Positions 1-6,683 of a stretch of DNA of 43,832 nt are shown here, piece after piece. A program made the translations under genes and the position numbers. Under the pieces are notes generated by a model, which was given only the letters and a program-made list of their open reading frames with translations, had not been told where the DNA came from and searched no databases. Within the stretch, counting starts at the first letter, position 1. The number at the start of each line of letters is the position of its first letter. Source of the stretch: Chloroflexota bacterium (GTDB lineage Bacteria; Chloroflexota; Dormibacteria; Dormibacterales; Dormibacteraceae); contig VBEF01000076.1 of NCBI GenBank assembly GCA_005881275.1, positions 1-43,832 on the forward strand, in the 5' to 3' direction.

Positions 1-3000
1 ATTCAAGACCTTGGCTGTGGCGCCCGCGATCCCCCCGGCCAGTACATCCCGGAAGGGTCCATACGGCTCGCCGTCCTTTTCGAGAGAGCGGCCGGTCAAT
101 ACGAGCCAGCCCTTGGCCGCCGCATCGGTGGCGACCTCGGATGCCAGCCTCGACGCCCCGATGCCTGGAGTGCCGGTCAGGAAGACGAGTGAACCGCTGC
201 CCATGGCGGCGCGATCCATGACCAGGCGGATGTCGAGACGTTCCTGCGCGCGATCGACAAAACCGTCGTCAGTCGTCATCACGTGCTGCGTTTCTTTGAC
301 TTCGCCAGGCGTGACCTGATGCAGCCGCCAGCGGTCTGGGAATCCCTTGAGCTTGTAGCGGCCCCGGAAGTCGAACTTCATCTCGGAGGTGGGGCCGACG
401 AGCTGGCGGACAATTTCGGAAACGAGGATCTCTCCGCCCTTGGCCTTTCCCGCAACGCGAGCCGCGACGTTGACCGCCGCGCCGAAGATGTCGCCGGCTT
501 CTTCGACCACCTCGCCTGTGTTGAGGCCGATGCGGATCTTGAGCTTCCGTTCCGGGTTCTGCTTGCTGTATTCGGCGATCGCGCGCTGGATGTCGATCGC
601 GCATTCCACGCCGTGACGCGCCGACCCGAAGCTGATCATGAAGCCGTCGCCGAGACCTTTGATCCGGCGGCCGCTGTGCTCCGCGACGCGCTCGTCGATG
701 ATCGTCTCGTACGCCCGCATGATCTCGTGCGACGCGGTGAAGCCGCGCGTGGAAAGCAACCGTGTCGATTCCTCGACATCGGTGAACATGATCGTCACGG
801 TGCCCTCGGTCTGGCCCACCGCGAGGCTGCCGATGATCGTCTCAGCGGTCAGAGGAGCCGCTGCGTTGATGGGCTGTCCGAGGCCTTCGGCGATCTCTCG
901 CAGCAGGCCCTGTGAAGCGCGAAAGCCGGCTTCGCCCTGCGGGTACCGCACCGTCTGCAGCAGTCCCGCCTCTGCCGCGAGGCGCATCTCGCGGCCCGCG
1001 GAATCCTTGCTGATCTTGTTCTGGGATGCGTAATCGCTCGCCTTCAGCTCGGCGCCTTCGAACGCCTCGGTCAGAGGCGGTGCCAGACGGAGGCTGAGGC
1101 CCCGCCTTGTGATGATGCTTTCGATCACCGCCTGGATGCGCCGCGAGGCGCCTGCGGGACCGGGCGCGCCCTCCGTCCCGCGGACGGTGGGGAGCATGCC
1201 GCTGAATCCGTTGGAAGCAGCTGCCAGCTGGCCGAGGGCGGTCGTCGCGCGTGCCATCGCGGTTGCGGCCTCGAGCGCCTGGTGGGCGTGGAGGTCCGGC
1301 ACCTGCCCGTAGTAGGGCGGGGGCGTGGCGCCTTCGGGCAGCGGCGGGCCGGGATAAGGCTGCGCTGGATACGGCTGGGAGGGATACGTGACGGGCGCAC
1401 CCTGCGCCTGCGGAACCTCGGGGCGCTCAGCCGGCGCCGCCGCCTGGAGGTCGGCCACCGCGGCGCGAGCCGCGTCGATCAGCTTGCGCATCTCCTCCTG
1501 CATCTCAGGCGTCTGCGCCGGAGCAGCGGCCTGAGCCGACGGCGCGGGCGAGGCCGCCGCCGGGCGGTCGGAGCTGAACGGGACAACCACCACCTGCCGG
1601 ACCACGTTTTCGGTTTTGGCCTGGCCGGACATCAACGGGTCCTTGACGACGGGCATCATGCTGTCGGAGCCCGCGGGGATGAAGCGCGACTTGACCGGGT
1701 CGAACAGATCCCGGTTGACCTGGACCCCGTAGAACGCCGCCTTGTCGAGCGCAGTCGGCACGTAGCCGGTCGCGTTGTACTCCAGCCTCAGGTCGGGGCC
1801 CATGCCGAGCAGGAAGATGTCGCGCAGGATCGGTCCGTTCGAGTCATAGCCGACGACCTCGGCAATCTGCGCGACTTTCCGCCGGCCGTCCGGCATGCGG
1901 GCCTGATGGACGATGAGGTTGACCGCGGACGCGATCTGAGCTCGTACAGCCTCAAACGGTATGTCGATCGAGGCCATCATCACCATCGTCTCGAGACGAG
2001 ACAGCGCGTCCCGCGCGGAGTTGGAGTGGATGGTCGACATCGAACCGTCGTGACCGGTGTTCATCGCCTGCAGCATGTCGAGGGCCTCCGCGCCGCGGAC
2101 CTCACCGACCAGGATTCGGTCGGGGCGCATCCGGAGGCTGTTGCGGAGGAGCTGCCGGATGGTCAGCTCGCCCCTGCCCTCAACGTTGGCGGGGCGGTGC
2201 TCGAGAGCGATGACGTGCGGGTGGTCGATCTGCAGCTCGGCCGCGTCCTCGATCGTGATCACGCGCTGGTTGTGCGGGATGAACCGCGCGACCACGTTGA
2301 GCGTGGTGGTCTTACCTGAACCGGTGCCCCCGGAGACCAGGATGTTCATACGGCCCAGCACGGCGGCCTGGAGGAACTCCGCCATCGCCGGGCTCAAGCT
2401 ACCTTCGTGTTTCAGATCGTCGACGCCGAGCACCGCGTCCTTGAACTTGCGAATCGTCAGCGCCGGACCGTGGATCGCGGCGGGCCGGATGATCGCGTTG
2501 ACACGGCTGCCGTCGGGCAGTCGCGCGTCGACCATCGGGTTGAGCCCGTCGATGTGGCGCCCGGTGGTGGCCACCATGCGGCGGATCGTCTCGAGCAGCT
2601 GGTTCTCGTCCTCGAAACGGACGTCGGCCTTGGTCAGGACGCCGCGCCGCTCGATGAAGACCTGATCGGGACCGTTGACCATGATCTCGCTCACCGATCG
2701 GTCGTGGAGCAGGCTGTCCAGCGGTCCATAGCCGACCGCAGCGCGAAGGATGATGTCGGCCAGGGCCGATTTCTCCTGCGAGTTGAGGCTGATGCCGTCC
2801 TCGAGCAGGAAGCGGTCGAGGTGCGTGCGCACCGCTCGGGAGAAAGCGAGCGTGTCACCCGTCGTGAGGCCGACGTCGCGGATCATCGCGAGGCGGTCGC
2901 GAAAATCGTTGGCGAGCTTGTTGAGGTCGCGGCCCTGCCGCGCGGCTGCCTCGAGGATGTCGGAGCGGCGGCGCTGCGGTTGCCCCGGCGGTCTTGTCGT

Positions 3001-3444
3001 CGTGGTCCACATGTCGACGAACTGCATCTCGAGCAGGGACGGCGACGCGGCCACGGCGGGGATCACCCTCTGCAGCTCGGTGAGGCGGATCTTGATCGCG
3101 ATGCCCTCGCCCTCCTGCTGCACGCCCTGGTCGATGTAGGCGGCGATCCACTCGCCGTCGCGGAACCGCAGGATTGCTTTGCGCGAGGTCGACTTGTCGC
3201 CGGGATCGGCTTCGAGCGCCGAGTCGTCGAGGGAGCCGAAGACGATGTACTTGATGTCCCGGGTGGGGACCATGCGCGCGCGCTGGAAGTCACCGCTGGA
3301 ATAGAGAGGGAACCCCTCGGAGGAAATCGAACGAGCGTCCGACTCCCCTTCCTCGAGCCCACCGTCGAGGCGGTGAACCACGACCTTGACCCGCGGTGGC
3401 CGCTGATCCGGCGCCTGGAGCGTCTCCGTTATGACCTCGCTCAT
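1..3444 (-). CDS. CpaF/TadA-type secretion ATPase fused to winged helix, class III nucleotide cyclase and STAND-like ATPase (C-terminus cut by window edge)
   Basis: One open frame of 1148 codons runs from ATG 3444 to the left edge without a stop. Residues ~1-150 form a small beta-rich region, weakly like DUF6982. Residues ~160-590 are a CpaF/VirB11-type ATPase: Walker A GGTGSGKTT with K378, acidic box GEVRG with E448, His box STIHSNS with H473. A Pro/Ala-rich linker follows (~600-765), then a helix-turn-helix-like stretch (~799-845). The class III cyclase domain has FTDVEEST with metal ligand D889, GLGDGF with D933 and VNVAAR. The last visible part resembles the AAA/STAND ATPase that often follows such cyclases, but its P-loop reads GTPGIGASRL, with alanine for the catalytic lysine. 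CpaF normally powers Tad/Flp pili with TadB/TadC, which are not in this window. It is last in the STAS-led operon, 67 nt after the REC-GGDEF gene. No second gene start is needed inside the frame. An artefactual join is the main alternative. Confidence 0.85.
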   Translation of the reverse strand, partial: MSEVITETLQAPDQRPPRVKVVVHRLDGGLEEGESDARSISSEGFPLYSSGDFQRARMVPTRDIKYIVFGSLDDSALEADPGDKSTSRKAILRFRDGEWIAAYIDQGVQQEGEGIAIKIRLTELQRVIPAVAASPSLLEMQFVDMWTTTTRPPGQPQRRRSDILEAAARQGRDLNKLANDFRDRLAMIRDVGLTTGDTLAFSRAVRTHLDRFLLEDGISLNSQEKSALADIILRAAVGYGPLDSLLHDRSVSEIMVNGPDQVFIERRGVLTKADVRFEDENQLLETIRRMVATTGRHIDGLNPMVDARLPDGSRVNAIIRPAAIHGPALTIRKFKDAVLGVDDLKHEGSLSPAMAEFLQAAVLGRMNILVSGGTGSGKTTTLNVVARFIPHNQRVITIEDAAELQIDHPHVIALEHRPANVEGRGELTIRQLLRNSLRMRPDRILVGEVRGAEALDMLQAMNTGHDGSMSTIHSNSARDALSRLETMVMMASIDIPFEAVRAQIASAVNLIVHQARMPDGRRKVAQIAEVVGYDSNGPILRDIFLLGMGPDLRLEYNATGYVPTALDKAAFYGVQVNRDLFDPVKSRFIPAGSDSMMPVVKDPLMSGQAKTENVVRQVVVVPFSSDRPAAASPAPSAQAAAPAQTPEMQEEMRKLIDAARAAVADLQAAAPAERPEVPQAQGAPVTYPSQPYPAQPYPGPPLPEGATPPPYYGQVPDLHAHQALEAATAMARATTALGQLAAASNGFSGMLPTVRGTEGAPGPAGASRRIQAVIESIITRRGLSLRLAPPLTEAFEGAELKASDYASQNKISKDSAGREMRLAAEAGLLQTVRYPQGEAGFRASQGLLREIAEGLGQPINAAAPLTAETIIGSLAVGQTEGTVTIMFTDVEESTRLLSTRGFTASHEIMRAYETIIDERVAEHSGRRIKGLGDGFMISFGSARHGVECAIDIQRAIAEYSKQNPERKLKIRIGLNTGEVVEEAGDIFGAAVNVAARVAGKAKGGEILVSEIVRQLVGPTSEMKFDFRGRYKLKGFPDRWRLHQVTPGEVKETQHVMTTDDGFVDRAQERLDIRLVMDRAAMGSGSLVFLTGTPGIGASRLASEVATDAAAKGWLVLTGRSLEKDGEPYGPFRDVLAGGIAGATAKVLN

Positions 3445-3511
3445 TGCGCTGTCCCGCCGGATGCTAGCACCGGGCTACCGTCCGTCCAACTGGCAAAGGC
3501 TCCCGGTCGCA

Positions 3512-4513
3512 TCAGCTGAAACGCTCCGGCGGGCGGCGGCGGTCGAGCACCCACTTCGATCCGGGCATGCGCTTGGCCACGCCCTTGACCTCGGACGCGC
3601 GGGCGGCCACCGCGGCGGCGCTGCCGTAGCTGCCGGCTTCCGCGATCACGATGCCGATCGACACCGACACGAGTGGCGTCCGCAGCACGCTGCCGCTCCG
3701 CTCCTCGGACTCGATCCACCCGCGGTCTCGATCGATCGGGTCATAGAGGGCGGGGATCGCTTCGTCGAAACGCCTGGTGATCTCGGTGGCGATCGTCTCC
3801 GCCATGCTTGGCTCGGTCAGGACCACGAAGTCGTCGCCGCCGACGTGCCCGGCAAAGTGCTGAGGCGAGTGATCCTCTTCGAGGACCTCGAGAATGATCG
3901 TGGCGAGCGTCTTGATCACATCGTCGCCGCGCAGGAATCCGTAGTGGTCGTTGTAGCTCTTGAAAGAGTCGATGTCCGGATAGAGCACGGCGAAGCGTTG
4001 GTTTTGAGCCAGGCGCCGGCTGATCTCGCGCAGGATGTCGCTGTTGCCGCTCATGCCGGTGAGCGGGCTCAGCCCGCGCGTGGTTGTCGAGCGTGACATC
4101 ACAGCCCGCAGCCTGGCCACGAGCTCTTCGGGCACGAACGGCTTGGTCACGTAGTCGTCGGCGCCGGAGAGCAGGTGCTCGACTTTGTCTTTGAGCGAAT
4201 CGCGCACCGTCAGAAACACGACAGGGATCAGGCGGGTGCGGAAGTCCTCGCGAAGCTCGGCCATGATCTGGTCTCCTGTCGTGTCGCCGAGCATCAGGTC
4301 GAGCAGGATGATGTCTGGCCGCCACTCGACCGCGGCGTCGTGTGCCGTGGCTCCGTCGTTGACCGTCACGCACTCGATGCCGGCGCGATCGAGAACGCGC
4401 TTGACGAGCCGCAGCACCTGCTCGTCGTCGTCGACGACGAGCGCGATGTCGCGGTGGACCAACGCGGAGTGGGGCCGGTCCGTCGGCGAGCCCGCCCTTC
4501 TCGCAACTGTCAT
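3512..4513 (-). CDS. Response regulator with GGDEF-type domain (variant GGDDF)
   Basis: This 333-residue protein has an N-terminal receiver domain (~22-138) with acidic pocket VVDDD, phospho-acceptor D72 in ILLDLMLGD and K124 in VTKPF. A C-terminal GGDEF-like domain (~165-325) carries the metal-binding DIDSFK...ND motif, and its signature reads GGDDF at 225-229. GGDEF domains make cyclic di-GMP from two GTP; the usual fourth residue is Glu, so the Asp variant may be weakly active or only bind GTP. I see no clear RxxD inhibitory site. The ATG overlaps the stop of the preceding DHp gene by 4 nt (ATGA), indicating translational coupling. The neighbouring histidine-containing protein is a likely phosphodonor (inference). 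Confidence 0.9.
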   Translation of the reverse strand: MTVARRAGSPTDRPHSALVHRDIALVVDDDEQVLRLVKRVLDRAGIECVTVNDGATAHDAAVEWRPDIILLDLMLGDTTGDQIMAELREDFRTRLIPVVFLTVRDSLKDKVEHLLSGADDYVTKPFVPEELVARLRAVMSRSTTTRGLSPLTGMSGNSDILREISRRLAQNQRFAVLYPDIDSFKSYNDHYGFLRGDDVIKTLATIILEVLEEDHSPQHFAGHVGGDDFVVLTEPSMAETIATEITRRFDEAIPALYDPIDRDRGWIESEERSGSVLRTPLVSVSIGIVIAEAGSYGSAAAVAARASEVKGVAKRMPGSKWVLDRRRPPERFS

Positions 4514-4740
4514 GCCGTACTCCCCGGGCGCGGCAATTTGTCCGTGAGGAGGATGGCGCGCTCCGCGGCCGTGCGTACTTCCTGGATGTCGGCCTTGACC
4601 GCTTCCGGGTCGTTGGTCTCTTCGGCGATCAGCTCGCTGTAGTTGACGATCACCGCGAGCAGGTTGCGGAACTCGTGGATGAGCGCCCGGCCGGAATCCT
4701 CGGGCAGCCGCGCGTTCACAGCCGTTTCACCAGCCGCCAT
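4510..4740 (-). CDS. Stand-alone histidine kinase dimerisation/phosphoacceptor (DHp, HisKA-like) protein
   Basis: The 76-residue protein is essentially only a DHp helical hairpin. It shows an H-box, ALIHEFRNLLAVIVNY, with H22 as candidate phospho-acceptor and the HExxN pattern also used for phosphatase activity in HisKA kinases, followed by a second amphipathic helix. It has no ATPase domain, sensor or membrane segment. It overlaps the upstream RsbW-like ATPase gene by 25 nt and the downstream REC-GGDEF gene by 4 nt, so the three are tightly coupled. Together they look like a histidine kinase split into parts, or a phosphotransfer protein comparable in idea to Spo0B. The start is fixed by the H-box position and the overlap. 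Function is inferred from the motif and context only. Confidence 0.75.
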   Translation of the reverse strand: MAAGETAVNARLPEDSGRALIHEFRNLLAVIVNYSELIAEETNDPEAVKADIQEVRTAAERAILLTDKLPRPGSTA

Positions 4741-5135
4741 TTGTTGACCTCGCCCTCGCGTTCGTAGCCGAGCTCGTCGAGAAGTGAGCGCGCCATGGCG
4801 AGGCCGCGACCCGCTTCGCTGTCATGCGCCGGCATCTCGCGCGTGAGGTGCTCGTGGACCGGGACGCCCGAGTCGCTGAGCGACGCCTCGACCGTGACGC
4901 CATCGAAGCGAAGCGTGTAATCGACCGGTCGCTCAGTGCCCGCCGGACGGCCGTGGGTGAGGACGTTGCTTCCGATCTCGCCGAGCGCCGTTTCGAAAAA
5001 GATGAGCGAGCGATCGTCTTGGGGGCGACCGATCGCCTCCCGCAGCCGCTGGATGGATCCGTGCAGGATGTCCAATCCTTCATCAAGGCCGGTGAACGTC
5101 GCGGTGAACTCAAAGCGGCGGTGATTGGACCTCAT
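4716..5135 (-). CDS. RsbW-like anti-sigma factor/serine kinase, HATPase_c fold
   Basis: The protein (139 residues) is a GHKL ATPase domain of the RsbW/SpoIIAB type. The N-box is visible as E53, N57 and H61 in GEIGSNVLTHG, the G1 box as DSGVPV at 88-93, and the glycine-rich lid as AGRGLAMARSLL at 108-119. This family phosphorylates a STAS antagonist and in many systems sequesters a sigma factor. The STAS gene lies 3 nt upstream, and a DHp-only gene overlaps its 3' end by 25 nt. No sigma factor gene is visible, so its target may be another protein, or the domain may act on the neighbouring DHp protein. Confidence 0.88.
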   Translation of the reverse strand: MRSNHRRFEFTATFTGLDEGLDILHGSIQRLREAIGRPQDDRSLIFFETALGEIGSNVLTHGRPAGTERPVDYTLRFDGVTVEASLSDSGVPVHEHLTREMPAHDSEAGRGLAMARSLLDELGYEREGEVNKWRLVKRL

Positions 5136-5138
5136 CGG

Positions 5139-5483
5139 CTAAAAGCCGGTGAGGGCTTCCTCGACTGTTGCGTAATAAGGAAAGACCCGATCGAGGGTGG
5201 TGAGCTCCAGGACCACGCGAACCTGCTGGTTGGGGGCGGCCAGGCGAAGCTCACCGCCCTCGCTGCCGCGAATCTGCTTCAGCACCGCGATGACCGAACC
5301 CAGGCCGGTGGAATCGACGAAGCTGACTCCCTCCATGTCGATGACGACCCTCGGCGGGCTGTTTTTCACGACCTCCGAGATCGCGTCCTTGAGCGCCGGA
5401 GCCCCGGCCACGTCGAGCCGCCCGGTGGGGGCGACCACGGTGACGCCGTTCTCCGCCTGGCGGGTCTCGACTTCCAAAGCCAC
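5139..5483 (-). CDS. STAS-domain anti-sigma factor antagonist
   Basis: This 114-residue protein is a single STAS domain of normal length. The phospho-acceptor loop reads FVDSTGLGS, with S58 as the residue normally phosphorylated by an RsbW-type kinase. In partner switching the unphosphorylated form binds the kinase and frees its client, and a PP2C phosphatase resets it; both partner types are encoded next door. It is the first gene of the minus-strand signalling operon. The start is GTG 5483, with a TATGCT hexamer 9 nt upstream and no Shine-Dalgarno sequence, consistent with a leaderless or nearly leaderless mRNA. TTG two codons later is a less likely start. Confidence 0.92.
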   Translation of the reverse strand: MALEVETRQAENGVTVVAPTGRLDVAGAPALKDAISEVVKNSPPRVVIDMEGVSFVDSTGLGSVIAVLKQIRGSEGGELRLAAPNQQVRVVLELTTLDRVFPYYATVEEALTGF

Positions 5484-5492
5484 AGCCGGAAG

Positions 5493-5498
5493 AGCATA
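5493..5498 (-). promoter_or_regulatory. -10 element for the STAS operon
   Basis: TATGCT on the minus strand lies 9 nt before GTG 5483, with no ribosome-binding site between. This is the spacing seen repeatedly before starts in this window. No convincing -35 box was identified. Confidence 0.45.
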
Positions 5499-5526
5499 TG
5501 GCAGAAAGTAGGGACTTTAGCCTCTC

Positions 5527-5532
5527 TACACT
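5527..5532 (+). promoter_or_regulatory. -10 element for the REC-PP2C gene
   Basis: TACACT lies 2 nt before ATG 5535 and 8 nt before the in-frame GTG 5541. If it is the -10 box, transcription begins near the GTG and the true start is 5541. A second candidate, TAGCCT at 5518-5523, would instead allow ATG 5535 with a leader of a few nucleotides. Confidence 0.4.
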
Positions 5533-5534
5533 GC

Positions 5535-6674
5535 ATGGCCGTGGCCGGATCACCCGGAAGCGAACGTGTACTCGTCGTGGATGACGACGAGCCCCTGGCA
5601 CGCGTCATGGCGCGGATCCTGCGCAGCCGGGGTTTCGAGTGCGACGTCGCGCTGACGGGCTCCGAGGCCAGGCGCATGGTCGGGGTCAAGGACTACGCCG
5701 TGGCCCTCCTGGACGTGCGCCTACCGGACGAGTCTGGATACGGCCTGCTCGAGGAGCTGAGGGCGACCCGGCCCAACATCGCCGTGGTCATGATCTCGGG
5801 CGTCGACGACCCGGAGCTCGGCAGGGCCGCGCTCGACCACGGAGCCTTCGCCTACCACGTCAAGCCGGTCGGCGCGACACAGCTCTACCTGCTGGTCGTC
5901 AACAACCTTCAGCGCCGCAGCCTGGAGATGACCCATCGGGCCAGCCTGGACAGACTCGAGGGAATGGTCGCGGAGCGCGCCGAGCAGATGCGCCGCGCTG
6001 CGGAGCTCCAGGCGGGCATGCTGCCGCCAACACCTTATAAGGAGAACGGGTTCGAGGTCGCCGCCCATTTCACGGCGGCGCGCGAGATCAGCGGAGATTT
6101 CTACGATTGGTATCGCGCGACGGATGGCCGCCTCACCGTCACCCTGGGCGACGTCATGGGCAAGGGATTGCCCGCTTCGCTGATGATGGCCACCGCGCGA
6201 GCCGCGCTGCGCGGAGTCGCCGGCGTCGAACCGCTCGAGGCCGGCATCAAGCAGGCTGCAGCCGTGATGTCGGCGGCGCTCGAGGTCAACCACGCCTATG
6301 TGACGGTTTTCCACTGCACCTTCGACCCGCGGACCGGAGAGGTCGAGTATGTGGACGCAGGCCACGGGCACGCGCGGCTGCTGCGCGGCGCGGCGGATCA
6401 GGAGGCGCTTCCTGAGCGAAGCGCGCCTATCGGCATCTTTCCCGACACCAAGTTCCTGGTGGGCAAGGTCACGCTCGAGCCAGGCGATTCGCTGGTCGTG
6501 TTCTCGGACGGCCTGCTCGACCTCAGGCCGGACCTCGCGACCAAGGACGTGCACCTGCCCTCGGATGCCCGGCGCGCGGCGTCGGCGCAGGAGATGGTGG
6601 ACATTCTCGCCTCCGGAGCGAGAGACAAGGAGCTGTTCGACGACGTGACGGTGGTGGCGCTAAAGCGTATTTAG
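5535..6674 (+). CDS. Response regulator with PP2C-type (RsbU/SpoIIE) serine phosphatase domain
   Basis: The 379-residue protein has a receiver domain (~10-125; acidic pocket VVDDDE, phospho-acceptor D60, K110 in HVKPV). A short coiled linker follows (~128-160), then an RsbU-like PP2C domain (~175-379). Metal ligands are visible in ISGDFYDW (D188), GDVMGKG (D206), FSDGLLD and DDVTVV. Such proteins dephosphorylate STAS antagonists when the receiver is phosphorylated. It is divergent from the STAS/RsbW-like operon with about 50 nt between starts, so it is probably the phosphatase arm of that switch. The start is ambiguous: ATG 5535 is used here, but the -10 spacing favours GTG 5541, two codons later. 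Confidence 0.92.
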   Translation: MAVAGSPGSERVLVVDDDEPLARVMARILRSRGFECDVALTGSEARRMVGVKDYAVALLDVRLPDESGYGLLEELRATRPNIAVVMISGVDDPELGRAALDHGAFAYHVKPVGATQLYLLVVNNLQRRSLEMTHRASLDRLEGMVAERAEQMRRAAELQAGMLPPTPYKENGFEVAAHFTAAREISGDFYDWYRATDGRLTVTLGDVMGKGLPASLMMATARAALRGVAGVEPLEAGIKQAAAVMSAALEVNHAYVTVFHCTFDPRTGEVEYVDAGHGHARLLRGAADQEALPERSAPIGIFPDTKFLVGKVTLEPGDSLVVFSDGLLDLRPDLATKDVHLPSDARRAASAQEMVDILASGARDKELFDDVTVVALKRI

Positions 6675-6683
6675 ACGCGCTTT
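6662..6683. terminator. Possible bidirectional terminator hairpin
   Basis: AAAGCG at 6662-6667 pairs with CGCTTT at 6678-6683 across a 10-nt loop. The hairpin sits exactly where the REC-PP2C gene and the convergent histidine kinase gene end, and includes both stop codons. The stem is short and GC-poor, so this is tentative. Confidence 0.35.

Noticed and set aside
1282-3519. Two long plus-strand frames (345 and 370 codons) opposite the CpaF-cyclase gene
   Set aside because: The minus strand carries intact ATPase motifs in the same region; the plus frames show only antisense composition.
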